The position numbers were made by a program, and so were the translations under genes. Positions 8,062-15,820 of a DNA stretch of 64,000 nucleotides are shown here, one piece after another. Source of the DNA: Bin87 sp965207585 (lineage in GTDB: Bacteria > Chloroflexota > Dehalococcoidia > Lucifugimonadales > UBA3495); the NCBI GenBank assembly GCA_965207585.1, contig CBDBMT010000003.1, positions 2,852,001-2,916,000 on the forward strand. Reading direction: 5' to 3'. How positions within the stretch are numbered: position 1 is the first letter of the stretch; each line of letters opens with the position of its first letter. The notes beneath the pieces are model-generated. The model had not been told where the DNA came from, ran no database searches, and was given only the letters and a program-made list of their open reading frames with translations.

Positions 8062-8652
8062 TTACCCCTGCCGCGCCTCAAAGGCGGAGATTGCGTCCTC
8101 GTGCTGGAGGGTGAGGCCAATGTCGTCGAGGCCGTTGAGCAGGCAGTAGCGACGGAAGTCGTCGACCTCGAAGTCGACGACGATCTCCTCGTCACCGTCC
8201 CGAACCTGCTTTGCCTCGAGGTCTACGGTGATCTGGAAGCCGGGGTTGTCCTTGGCTTTGTCCATGATGCGGCGGACATCGGTTTCCGGCAGGATGAGAG
8301 GGAGCAGGCCGTTCTTGAAGCAGTTGTTGAAGAAGATGTCGGCGAAGCTGGGGGCGATGATGCACCGGATGCCGAAGTCTTCCAGGGCCCAGGGAGCATG
8401 TTCGCGAGAGGAGCCGCAGCCGAAATTCGGACCTGAAACCAGGATCTTGGAACTGCGATAGGGGCCCTGGTTGAGGACGAAATCCGGGTTTTCGGTGCCG
8501 TCCTCGTTGTAGCGGTAGCGGTCGAAAAGGTTCGGGCCGAAGCCGGTGCGCTCGATGCTTTTGAGGTACACGGCGGGGATAATCATGTCCGTGTCGACGT
8601 TGACGGCGTCCAGGGGAGCGACGACGCCTTCCAGTTGCACAAAGGGTTCCAT
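8062..8652 (-). CDS. leuD: 3-isopropylmalate dehydratase, small subunit
   Basis: 196 residues, the usual LeuD length. It forms the swivel domain that, with LeuC, isomerises 2- and 3-isopropylmalate in leucine synthesis. Family features seen: VDTDMIIPAVYLKSIERTGF near residue 20 and the substrate-loop motif GPNFGCGSSREHAPWAL near residue 74, then FADIFFNNCFKNGLLP. The ATG has GAGGT upstream. leuC lies upstream on the same strand, separated by 78 bases that include a hairpin repeat. Confidence 0.96.
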   Translation of the reverse strand: MEPFVQLEGVVAPLDAVNVDTDMIIPAVYLKSIERTGFGPNLFDRYRYNEDGTENPDFVLNQGPYRSSKILVSGPNFGCGSSREHAPWALEDFGIRCIIAPSFADIFFNNCFKNGLLPLILPETDVRRIMDKAKDNPGFQITVDLEAKQVRDGDEEIVVDFEVDDFRRYCLLNGLDDIGLTLQHEDAISAFEARQG

Positions 8653-8679
8653 TTATAATTACCTCTGTTCGGGAAATCA

Positions 8680-8714
8680 CCCTCACCCTAACCCTCTCCC
8701 ATCACGGGAGAGGG
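8680..8714. repeat. Palindromic intergenic repeat between leuC and leuD
   Basis: The CCCTCACCCTAACCCTCTCCC-like arm contains CCCTCTCCC (8692-8700), which pairs perfectly with GGGAGAGGG (8706-8714) around a 5-base loop. This sequence type recurs as an intergenic palindrome in many GC-rich genomes. It may stabilise or attenuate the leuCD transcript. Confidence 0.6.
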
Positions 8715-8730
8715 GATGAGTTGACGTTGA

Positions 8731-10134
8731 TTAGAAGTCGCGGACGTCGACGAAGTGTCCGGCGATGGCGGCGGCGGCGGCCATCTCAGGACTGACCAGG
8801 TGGGTGCGACCGCCCTTGCCCTGGCGTCCCTCGAAGTTCCGGTTTGACGTGGAGGCGCAGCGCTGGCCGGGATCGAGGATGTCGGGGTTCATGCCCAGGC
8901 ACATGGAGCAACCGGCCACCCGCCAGTCGAAGCCCGCGTCCTTGAATACCTGATCCAGGCCCTCGGCTTCGGCCTCGGCCTTGACCCGGGCGGAACCGGG
9001 GACGACCATGGCGTAGACGTCGGAACTGACCTGGCGGCCGCGGATCACGCTGGCGGCGGCGCGGAGGTCGTCGATGCGCGCGTTGGTGCAGGCGCCCAGG
9101 AACACGCGGTCGATGCGGATGTCCTCGATGCGCTGGTTGGGTTCCAGTCCCATGTATTCCAGCGCGCGCTCGGCGGCTTCACGCTCGGCGGTGGTCTCGA
9201 AGGACGCAGGATCGGGCACGCGGTCAGTTACCGGAACAACCATGTCAGGCTTGGTACCCCAGGTGACGAAGGGCGCCAGGTCGCTGGCGTTGATTACGAT
9301 GGTGCGGTCGTAGGCAGCGCCGGAGTCGGTTGCCAGGCTGCGCCATTCCTCGATCTTGGCTTCGAGTTCGGCGCCTTTGGGGGCGTAGGGGCGGGTGCGG
9401 ACATAGTCGAAGGTGGTGTCGTCCGGGGCGATCATGCCGGCGCGGGCGCCACCTTCGATGCTCATGTTGCACACGGTCATTCGGCCGTCCATGGACAGGC
9501 CGCGGATGGCGTCGCCGGTGTACTCGATGACGTGCCCGGTGCCGCCGTTGACGCCCATGTAGCCGATAATGCCCAGGATCACGTCCTTGGCGGAAACGCC
9601 GTTGGGCAGCTCGCCATCGACGCGGACCTCCATCGTGCGGGGCTTGAACTGGCGCAGGGTCTGGGTGGCGAGGACATGCTCGACCTCGGAGGTGCCGATG
9701 CCGACGGCGAAGCAGCCCAGCGCGCCGTGGGTGGAGGTGTGGCTGTCGCCGCAGACGACGGTCTTGCCGGGGAGGGTGTAGCCGAGGTCGGGTCCGATCA
9801 CGTGGACGATGCCCTGGTTCTCGCTGAATCGGTCGTAATAAAAGGGCAGTCCGAACTCGGCCGCGTTACGATCCAATGCGTCCAACTGCGCCTTGGAAAT
9901 CTGGTCTTCGATGGGTCGGGTTAGTTCCCAAGTTGGGGTGTTGTGGTCTGCGGTGGCGACGGTGAGATCGGGACGGCGGACCTTGCGGCCGGCCATGCGG
10001 AGGCCATCGAAGGCCTGCGGCGAGGTGACTTCATGCACCAGGTGCAGGTCGATGTAGATAAGGGAGGGTTGCCCCGGCTCTTCATGAACCACGTGGGCGT
10101 CCCAGATTTTTTCGAACATAGTGCGGGCGGCCAA
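8731..10134 (-). CDS. leuC: 3-isopropylmalate dehydratase, large subunit
   Basis: 467 residues, standard for bacterial LeuC, the [4Fe-4S]-bearing half of isopropylmalate isomerase. Cluster cysteines are visible in GACTNARIDDL and CSMCLGMNPD. Other signatures are VCGDSHTSTHGALG and SNRNFEGRQGKGGRTHLVSP. The start is TTG at 10134 with GGAGGA exactly 6 bases upstream; an ATG five codons later is an alternative. The leader contains a promoter and a short hairpin. leuD follows on the same strand; leuA and leuB are not in the window. Confidence 0.96.
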   Translation of the reverse strand: MAARTMFEKIWDAHVVHEEPGQPSLIYIDLHLVHEVTSPQAFDGLRMAGRKVRRPDLTVATADHNTPTWELTRPIEDQISKAQLDALDRNAAEFGLPFYYDRFSENQGIVHVIGPDLGYTLPGKTVVCGDSHTSTHGALGCFAVGIGTSEVEHVLATQTLRQFKPRTMEVRVDGELPNGVSAKDVILGIIGYMGVNGGTGHVIEYTGDAIRGLSMDGRMTVCNMSIEGGARAGMIAPDDTTFDYVRTRPYAPKGAELEAKIEEWRSLATDSGAAYDRTIVINASDLAPFVTWGTKPDMVVPVTDRVPDPASFETTAEREAAERALEYMGLEPNQRIEDIRIDRVFLGACTNARIDDLRAAASVIRGRQVSSDVYAMVVPGSARVKAEAEAEGLDQVFKDAGFDWRVAGCSMCLGMNPDILDPGQRCASTSNRNFEGRQGKGGRTHLVSPEMAAAAAIAGHFVDVRDF

Positions 10135-10151
10135 TTCAGTTCCTCCTCAGT

Positions 10152-10208
10152 CCGGGGCAAATACGGCATACCCCGGCGTCACTCACGTTACGAATTGTGA
10201 TTATAGCA
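10152..10208 (-). promoter_or_regulatory. leuC promoter and leader hairpin
   Basis: The minus strand has TGCTATAAT (10208-10200), an extended -10. Between it and the ribosome site CCGGGG (10152-10157) can pair with CCCCGG (10171-10176). No T-box, leader-peptide run of Leu codons or riboswitch was recognised. Confidence 0.5.
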
Positions 10209-10228
10209 TCGCGCGCCGGCCTTCCGCC

Positions 10229-11935
10229 TCAGTGACCGCCGCCGGTCTCGCTAATCAAGAGTTCCACGATGTCGTTGCTGGTGACCGCGCCCAGGAACTT
10301 TTCTGAACCCCTTTCCACCACGGGCATGACGGAAAGGGAGTGCTCGGACATCCGGCGCAGCACGTCTTCAACGTGCTCGTCAGGCCAGGCCTGCGGGGTT
10401 TCGCTGCGCACCACGTCGCCCAGCGGGGTCCTGCTCCACGCCTCCTTGGGCAGGTATCGGAACATCGCCAGGGACACGACACCGACCAGCGCGTCACGGT
10501 CGGCCACCACGTAGTCGTGCTGGCGCGATACCGTCCACCGCTCGGCGAAAGTCCGCACCGACACCGAGGGATCCGGATGTCGGCGGGTCCGGTCCAGAAT
10601 GTCGTTCACCGTAATGTCTTCCAGCGCGAAACGCACGATGCCCTGGGGAATGTCGTCCAGCTCCGTCGGAAGGTCGGCCCGACGGCTGGCCCGGTTGACT
10701 GCGAAGCTGATCACCGGCGGCATGAACAGAATGTAGCCGAACATCACCAGCACCAGGAACGAGAATACGGCTTCGTTGATGATTGCCGACTCCCGCATCA
10801 CCAGCAGCAGGGCGATTTCGGCAACCCCTTTGCCCATCAGCCCGGCGGCCACTGCGTAGGGAACGGTCAGACGGGCGGCGTAGGCGCCAACCAAGGCCCC
10901 GACGAAGTTGCCGAGGAACGGGATTACGGCCAGAGCCGCCATGGTCCACGGCGACAGCGTGACGAAGGTGAAGCTGAAATGAAGCCCCGCCGACGCAAAG
11001 AAAAGCGGCACGAACAGCCCTTCCGCGACGCCGCGCATCCCCGGAATGATTTCCCGTCGCACCTGGTAGGGCAACCCGGACAGGGCCGCGCCGAACAGCA
11101 GCGCCCCCAGCGAGCCGTGCAAGCCCATGACCTCGGCCCCGTCCACGATCAGGAACAGGGCTCCCAGCAACAACCCCAGGGAAAGCTGGGGCACCTGTAT
11201 GACGCGCTGGAGCAGGGCCACCAACGGCGGCAGCACCCGGGAAGACAAAACCCAGCACACCGCGGTGAAGCCGGCGATTTTGCCCAGCAGGACCAGTATC
11301 CCTACCGCTGACACTTCGTGGGCCTGGTCGCCGATGCTGAACCCAATGAGCAACAGCGTAATCAGCTCGGCGATGATCACCACCGTGAAGATCTGCAACC
11401 CGATGTGTCCTTTCAGTTGACCGTCGTCGGCCAGCACCTTGACGACGATGCCCAGGCTGGTCATCGACAGCACCCCGGCCAGGGCCAGGGCCTGCGTTAT
11501 CCCCAGCCCCAGCCCGAAATCATAAATCACGCCGGCGGTCACCAGTAGGGAAATGCCCAACGACAAGATGACGGAGAGTATCGCGGCCAGGAAGTAATGG
11601 CCGCGCAGGGTTGCCACAAAGCTGGATATGTCAATCTCGTCCAGGCCAATCAGGAAAAAGAATATGAAAACTCCCAGCGTCAGCAGAAGTTCGATATGGT
11701 TCGTGAAATGGATAGACCACAGGCCCGACAGTTCCAGGGTCGGGCCCAACAGCAGGCCCACGGCTACATAGGCCACGATGGCATTCAGGCGCAATCGGCG
11801 GAAAACTCCCTCCGCCAACTTGGCGGCGATAATCAGCAAGCCCAGCGACAGCAGCGAGTCCCGGATTTCGCTGGACTCGCCGGCAAAATTGAACAGCGCG
11901 GCGAGCTCCGATAGCCATAATCCTTCAACCAGCAT
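10229..11935 (-). CDS. Cation/proton antiporter (KefB/CPA2 type) with C-terminal CBS domains
   Basis: 568 residues. The N-terminal 400 form about 12 membrane helices of the CPA2 exchanger fold (GLLLGPTLELSGL; LLTLGVFIFFFLIGLDEID; the GLHGSLGALLFGAALSGL region; GMRGVAEGLFVPLFFASAGL). The C-terminal 140 residues contain two CBS-like modules (ITVNDILDRTRRHPDPSVSV and LGDVVRSETPQAWPDEHVEDVL), which usually bind adenine nucleotides and gate transport. The ATG at 11935 has GGAGAG upstream; a longer in-frame start exists at 11983. The likely role is K+ or Na+/H+ exchange; the ion cannot be decided. The gene is divergent from the M1 peptidase. Confidence 0.88.
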   Translation of the reverse strand: MLVEGLWLSELAALFNFAGESSEIRDSLLSLGLLIIAAKLAEGVFRRLRLNAIVAYVAVGLLLGPTLELSGLWSIHFTNHIELLLTLGVFIFFFLIGLDEIDISSFVATLRGHYFLAAILSVILSLGISLLVTAGVIYDFGLGLGITQALALAGVLSMTSLGIVVKVLADDGQLKGHIGLQIFTVVIIAELITLLLIGFSIGDQAHEVSAVGILVLLGKIAGFTAVCWVLSSRVLPPLVALLQRVIQVPQLSLGLLLGALFLIVDGAEVMGLHGSLGALLFGAALSGLPYQVRREIIPGMRGVAEGLFVPLFFASAGLHFSFTFVTLSPWTMAALAVIPFLGNFVGALVGAYAARLTVPYAVAAGLMGKGVAEIALLLVMRESAIINEAVFSFLVLVMFGYILFMPPVISFAVNRASRRADLPTELDDIPQGIVRFALEDITVNDILDRTRRHPDPSVSVRTFAERWTVSRQHDYVVADRDALVGVVSLAMFRYLPKEAWSRTPLGDVVRSETPQAWPDEHVEDVLRRMSEHSLSVMPVVERGSEKFLGAVTSNDIVELLISETGGGH

Positions 11936-11984
11936 TCTGCATCTCTCCGGCTGCAGGGCAATTGCACTGTAGATGCTCCCCAAC

Positions 11985-12087
11985 CGTCACTCCGGCGAAA
12001 GTCGGATTCCAGAGGCCGGAAAGCGTAAGAAGCGGCAGCGAAACCAGCGCTCCGGATGACTGGAATCCGGCTTCCGCCGGAATGACG
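11985..12087. repeat. Double-hairpin dispersed repeat, copy 1
   Basis: The ends CGTCACTCCGGC and GCCGGAATGACG are inverted copies with one mismatch, enclosing two internal GC-rich hairpins (around TCCGGC-TTCC-GCCGGA). A related element lies at 20313-20390 and a single arm at 59943-59969. It fills most of the 304-base region between two divergent genes. Confidence 0.7.
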
Positions 12088-12239
12088 AGGGTGGACGGAA
12101 TCAAAACGCGATTGCCCTGTCTCTGACCGTTAGGGCCGGCCCATTATTTCGTAACCACAGTTATTGCACAAGCGGACCCTGACCCCTGTGATAAACTTGG
12201 CCCGTCCCATTTTTGAACGCAAATCACGGAGGAATCGCG

Positions 12240-14849
12240 ATGCCGTCCGCCGAAGCCGTTGTACTGCCCGACAATGTTCGACCCGTCCACTATGACCTGA
12301 CGCTGACGCCGAATTTCGACGACTTCACCTTTGACGGGGAAGTTGACGTTACGGTGAGCATGGAACCGGGCACCGCCGAAATCATGCTCAACTGCTCGGA
12401 GATTGAGATACATTCAGCGACCATCAGCTGGACGGATACCAACGGCGAACAGGAACGGGCGGCCAGCAACATCGCCTACGATGCCGACGCCGAAACCGCG
12501 ACGATCAGCATCCCTGGGACACCGGCTGACGGCCTGGTGGGGAACCAGCACCTGCGGATGTCTTTCACCGGGGAGCTGAACGATAAGCTGCGCGGCTTTT
12601 ACCGCAGCCAGTACGTGAACCCCGAAGGTGAGACGGCCTACCTGGCGACGACCCAGTTTGAGGCGACGGACGCGAGGCGGGCGCTGCCCTGCTGGGATGA
12701 GCCGGCGGCGAAGGCCACATTCCAGGTCACCCTGATCGTGCCGGAGGAGATGGAGGCCGTTTCCAACACGCCGATCATCCAGGAAACTCGGGGCGGCGAC
12801 GGCTTGAAGACCCTGCTGTATGACAAGACGCCGGTGATGTCCACTTACCTGCTGGCATTTGTGATCGGTGACCTGACTCACATCGAAAAGGAGGCGGCCG
12901 ACGGCACCGTGGTCGGGGTGTGGATGACCCGGGGCAAGGAGGAACAGGGGCAGTTCGCGCTGGACACGTCGGTCAAGCTGCTGTCCTTCTTCAACGACTA
13001 TTTCGGCATCCCCTACCCCCTGCGAAAGATGGACCACTTGGCCATTCCCGATTTCGCCGCCGGGGCAATGGAGAACTGGGGCTGCATCACCTACCGGGAA
13101 ACGGCGCTGCTGGTGGATCCGGAAAACTCGTCGGCGGGCACGCGGCAGCGGGTGGCCGAGGTGGTGGCCCACGAGATGGCGCACATGTGGTTCGGCGACC
13201 TGGTGACCATGCAGTGGTGGGATGACCTGTGGCTCAACGAGAGCTTCGCCACGTGGGTGGGCACGAAGGCGGTGGACTGGCTGTTCCCGGAGTGGTCGAT
13301 GTGGACGCAGTTCGTAAACATGGACACCAACCGGGCGTTCAACCTGGACGGCCTGAAAAACTCGCACCCAATCGAGCAGGAAGTCGCCAATCCAGCGGAG
13401 GTGAGCCAGCTGTTCGACGCCATCAGCTACAGCAAGGGCGGGTCGGTGCTGCGGATGCTGGAGCATTTCCTGACGCCCAGCGTGTTCCGGATCGGACTCA
13501 ACACGTACCTGACGCGCCACTCCTACCAGAACGCGCGCACCACCGATCTGTGGACAGCGCTGGAAGAATCCTCGGGGCAGCCGGTGAACTCCATCATGAG
13601 CAGTTGGACCGGTCAGACCGGCTATCCGGTACTGGACGTGGCGGCGACAAACACGGCAAACGGGCTCTCGCTGGAGGTTCGGCAGGAGCGTTTCGTGTTC
13701 GACTCGGTACTGGGTGAGGACACGGGAGACGATGAGGAACAGGTTTGGCCGGTGCCCTTGACGGTTGCCGCCGACGGGGCTCCGGTGACCGCGCATCTCG
13801 TCAGCGGAGCAACGGGTACGGTGGATATTGCGGCGCCGGCACAGCCGGACTGGTTCAAGGTCAATCCCGATCAGACCGGCTTTTACCGGGTCAACTACAC
13901 GGACACGGACCGGGAAAGGCTCGCCTCGCTGGTGGCCGACCGGACGCTGCCGGCGACGGACCGCCTGGGTATCCAGAACGACGCGTTTGCGTTGTCCCGG
14001 GCGGGCCTGCTGCCGGTGACGCGGTTCCTGGCCCTGGCCGAGTCTTACCAGGACGAGACGGACGCATCGGTGTGGAGCGACCTGGCCACCAACTTGCGGG
14101 AGATCGAGAGTCTGATCGCCGACGAACCGTACCTGGACGCCTACCATACCTTCGGGCGGCGTCTGTTCGGGCCGGCGGCGCAACGTTCCGGTTGGGCGGC
14201 GCGGCCGGGTGAAGGCCATCTGGATTCGCTGACGCGCTCCACGGTGCTGAGTCAGGCCGGCGTATACGGCGACCCTGACACCATCGCTCAGGCGCAGGAA
14301 TTGTTCGAGGCTTACCAGGCCGATTCCGGCAACGTGCGGCCCGACCTGCGCGGCGTGGTGTTCAGCCTGGTGGCGCAGTCGGGGGACCGGGCCGTATACG
14401 ACCGCATGTGGGAACTGGAGCGCGCCGCCGAATTGCACGAGGAGAAAATCCGGTTCCTGATTTCCATGGCGCGGTTCCAACAGGAGGAGCTGCTGCGGGA
14501 GACCCTGGACCGGTCGCTCACCGACGACGTGCGGTTGCAGGACACGATATTCGTGGTGTCCGCGGTGGCGGCCAACAACCGGGGCCGGAGTCTGGCCTGG
14601 GAGTTCCTGAAGGAACAGTGGGACGAGTTCGACCGCCGCTACGGCGGCGGCGGCTTCGGGCTGATGCGTCTGGTTGCCATCACCAACGCGTTCACCACCA
14701 ACGAACAGCGAAACGACGTAGAAGCGTTCTTCGAGGCCCACCCCACGCCGGCGGCTGAGCGGACGATTCGCCAGGCGCTGGAGCGCATCGCGCTGAACGT
14801 GGCCTGGCTGGACCGGAGCCGGGACGAGCTGGCGCTGTACTTCGGTTAG
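12240..14849 (+). CDS. M1-family zinc aminopeptidase
   Basis: 869 residues with the full M1 layout: N-terminal beta saddle, thermolysin-like domain, then beta sandwich and helical ERAP1-like C-terminus. The zinc site is His311-Glu312-...-His315 (HEMAH) with Glu334 (NESFATW). The substrate N-terminus motif GAMENWGCITYRE lies near residue 276, and the transition-state Tyr is in the SYSKGGSVL segment. Size and domains match tricorn-interacting-factor/ERAP-type enzymes more than E. coli PepN. The ATG at 12240 has GGAGGA 6 bases upstream. No signal peptide is seen, so a cytosolic role in clearing oligopeptides is expected. Confidence 0.95.
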   Translation: MPSAEAVVLPDNVRPVHYDLTLTPNFDDFTFDGEVDVTVSMEPGTAEIMLNCSEIEIHSATISWTDTNGEQERAASNIAYDADAETATISIPGTPADGLVGNQHLRMSFTGELNDKLRGFYRSQYVNPEGETAYLATTQFEATDARRALPCWDEPAAKATFQVTLIVPEEMEAVSNTPIIQETRGGDGLKTLLYDKTPVMSTYLLAFVIGDLTHIEKEAADGTVVGVWMTRGKEEQGQFALDTSVKLLSFFNDYFGIPYPLRKMDHLAIPDFAAGAMENWGCITYRETALLVDPENSSAGTRQRVAEVVAHEMAHMWFGDLVTMQWWDDLWLNESFATWVGTKAVDWLFPEWSMWTQFVNMDTNRAFNLDGLKNSHPIEQEVANPAEVSQLFDAISYSKGGSVLRMLEHFLTPSVFRIGLNTYLTRHSYQNARTTDLWTALEESSGQPVNSIMSSWTGQTGYPVLDVAATNTANGLSLEVRQERFVFDSVLGEDTGDDEEQVWPVPLTVAADGAPVTAHLVSGATGTVDIAAPAQPDWFKVNPDQTGFYRVNYTDTDRERLASLVADRTLPATDRLGIQNDAFALSRAGLLPVTRFLALAESYQDETDASVWSDLATNLREIESLIADEPYLDAYHTFGRRLFGPAAQRSGWAARPGEGHLDSLTRSTVLSQAGVYGDPDTIAQAQELFEAYQADSGNVRPDLRGVVFSLVAQSGDRAVYDRMWELERAAELHEEKIRFLISMARFQQEELLRETLDRSLTDDVRLQDTIFVVSAVAANNRGRSLAWEFLKEQWDEFDRRYGGGGFGLMRLVAITNAFTTNEQRNDVEAFFEAHPTPAAERTIRQALERIALNVAWLDRSRDELALYFG

Positions 14850-14927
14850 GAGAGCCTCGGCGTGAACCTGTCGATTCAGACTGACTGAAACCGGCAAGGT
14901 TAGTGTGCGACACATGCCGGCACTGCG

Positions 14928-15161
14928 ATGGACGAGTTTGAGATACTTGGTCAAATTTTTGAGATAGAGACTATCGCAGTTGGTCGTTCAATCCGCGAGC
15001 GTGAGCGCGTGCAGAGGCTCTATGGGCAAGGAAGATGGAGAAAGCTCAAGGGCATCGCAACTGTGCGTTACTTGGATGGTGCGATAGACATTGCCGAAGT
15101 GCACTGGTATGAAGCGCATGGCATCGGAAGGAGAGATCTGAAGATAAAGCGCGTCCTGTGA
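14928..15161 (+). CDS. Small uncharacterised basic protein
   Basis: 77 residues, basic, with a central RLYGQGRWRKLKGIATVR block followed by AEVHWYEAHGIGRRDLKIK. This resembles a widespread but uncharacterised family of 70-80-residue proteins (seen from memory in cyanobacteria and Chloroflexota). The base composition is clearly lower in GC than its neighbours. It lies 10 bases upstream of another small orphan gene on the same strand. The function is unknown; a nucleic-acid or toxin-antitoxin role is only a guess from its size and charge. Confidence 0.6.
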   Translation: MDEFEILGQIFEIETIAVGRSIRERERVQRLYGQGRWRKLKGIATVRYLDGAIDIAEVHWYEAHGIGRRDLKIKRVL

Positions 15162-15171
15162 GGGAGGAAGC

Positions 15172-15399
15172 ATGAAATTCCGATACGTCGTTTGTGTCGA
15201 AAACGGCGGCTACAAAGCCTCGTTGGAGGTTCGCAAAATCTACCGAGCGTTGCCCGATGAGTCGGCAGACAAAGTCGGATGGATCCGGGTCATTGACGAA
15301 TCGGAAGAGGATTACCTTTTCCCGGGCAAGTATTTCATTCCTATTGAGTTGACGGAAGAAGTCGAGCAGGCTCTTTACGCATCCGCGCCGCTTGGATAG
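15172..15399 (+). CDS. Small uncharacterised protein
   Basis: 75 residues with a good ribosome site (GGGAGGA) before the ATG. The pattern YKASLEVRKIYRALPDE, then GWIRVIDESEEDYLFP and YFIPIELTEEVEQAL, matches a family of short proteins common in cyanobacteria and other environmental bacteria (recalled, not searched). It probably forms a two-gene unit with the preceding gene. Its last 25 bases overlap the end of the minus-strand ADP-ribosylglycohydrolase fragment. The function is unknown. Confidence 0.68.
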   Translation: MKFRYVVCVENGGYKASLEVRKIYRALPDESADKVGWIRVIDESEEDYLFPGKYFIPIELTEEVEQALYASAPLG

Positions 15400-15695
15400 C
15401 CGCAACTCATAGCCAGTAGAGATTCACCCAGATCGACGGCCTGGGCCAGGTGGTCGTCTAGGAGTCGCTTGGGTTCGCGGGGGTCGATATCGGTGAGTCC
15501 ATCAGAATATGACTCCGCGATCCAGTCGCATTGGTCGCTCTCAACTGGCACGCCGAGCAAGTTACCGCAGGCCAAGCCCAGCATCACGCCCCGGGCGCGG
15601 TCTGACAAGTCACTTGCCAACGGTTCGTATCTGGCGGTGCTGGCGATACACCGGGCGACTTCCGGTGCTTGCAAAATGATCTCCGGATCGGTCAT
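15375..15695 (-). pseudogene. Truncated ADP-ribosylglycohydrolase-like fragment
   Basis: 106 residues. RARGVMLGLACGNLLGVPVES matches the N-terminal signature of DraG-type ADP-ribosylglycohydrolases, and LLDDHLAQAVDLGESLL resembles the following Mg-binding segment. There the usual Asp-Asp-Thr has become DDH. Family members run to about 280-320 residues with further Asp ligands near the C-terminus; none of that follows. It is best read as a gene remnant or a non-catalytic fragment. It overlaps the convergent small gene by 25 bases. Confidence 0.55.
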
Positions 15696-15729
15696 GGGAG
15701 CCTTCCTTTGGGCTGTTTCAAAAACGCGT

Positions 15730-15769
15730 GCAGGGGTGGTTTAAGAACGTTCCCGTTTGACACCCCTGC
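15730..15769. other. Inverted repeat upstream of metH
   Basis: GCAGGGGTG (15730-15738) and CACCCCTGC (15761-15769) form a perfect 9-bp inverted repeat with a 22-base spacer, about 50 bases before metH. No T-run follows. It could be an operator, or the terminator or attenuator of a leader. It does not match SAM, cobalamin or SAH riboswitch layouts that I can recognise. Confidence 0.4.
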
Positions 15770-15820
15770 CGAATGCGGGTAGCCTTGATTGTGATTTACG
15801 GAACAAATGGCACTGAAATT

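Noticed and set aside
12414..14954. Very long open frame (over 800 codons) antisense to the M1 aminopeptidase
   Set aside because: It is the mirror of a well-supported gene, rich in Arg, His, Pro and Val as expected of a GC-rich shadow frame, with no motif or ribosome site.
15696..15820. Cobalamin or SAM riboswitch before metH
   Set aside because: The leader is too short and lacks the B12-box or SAM-type helices; only a simple inverted repeat is present.
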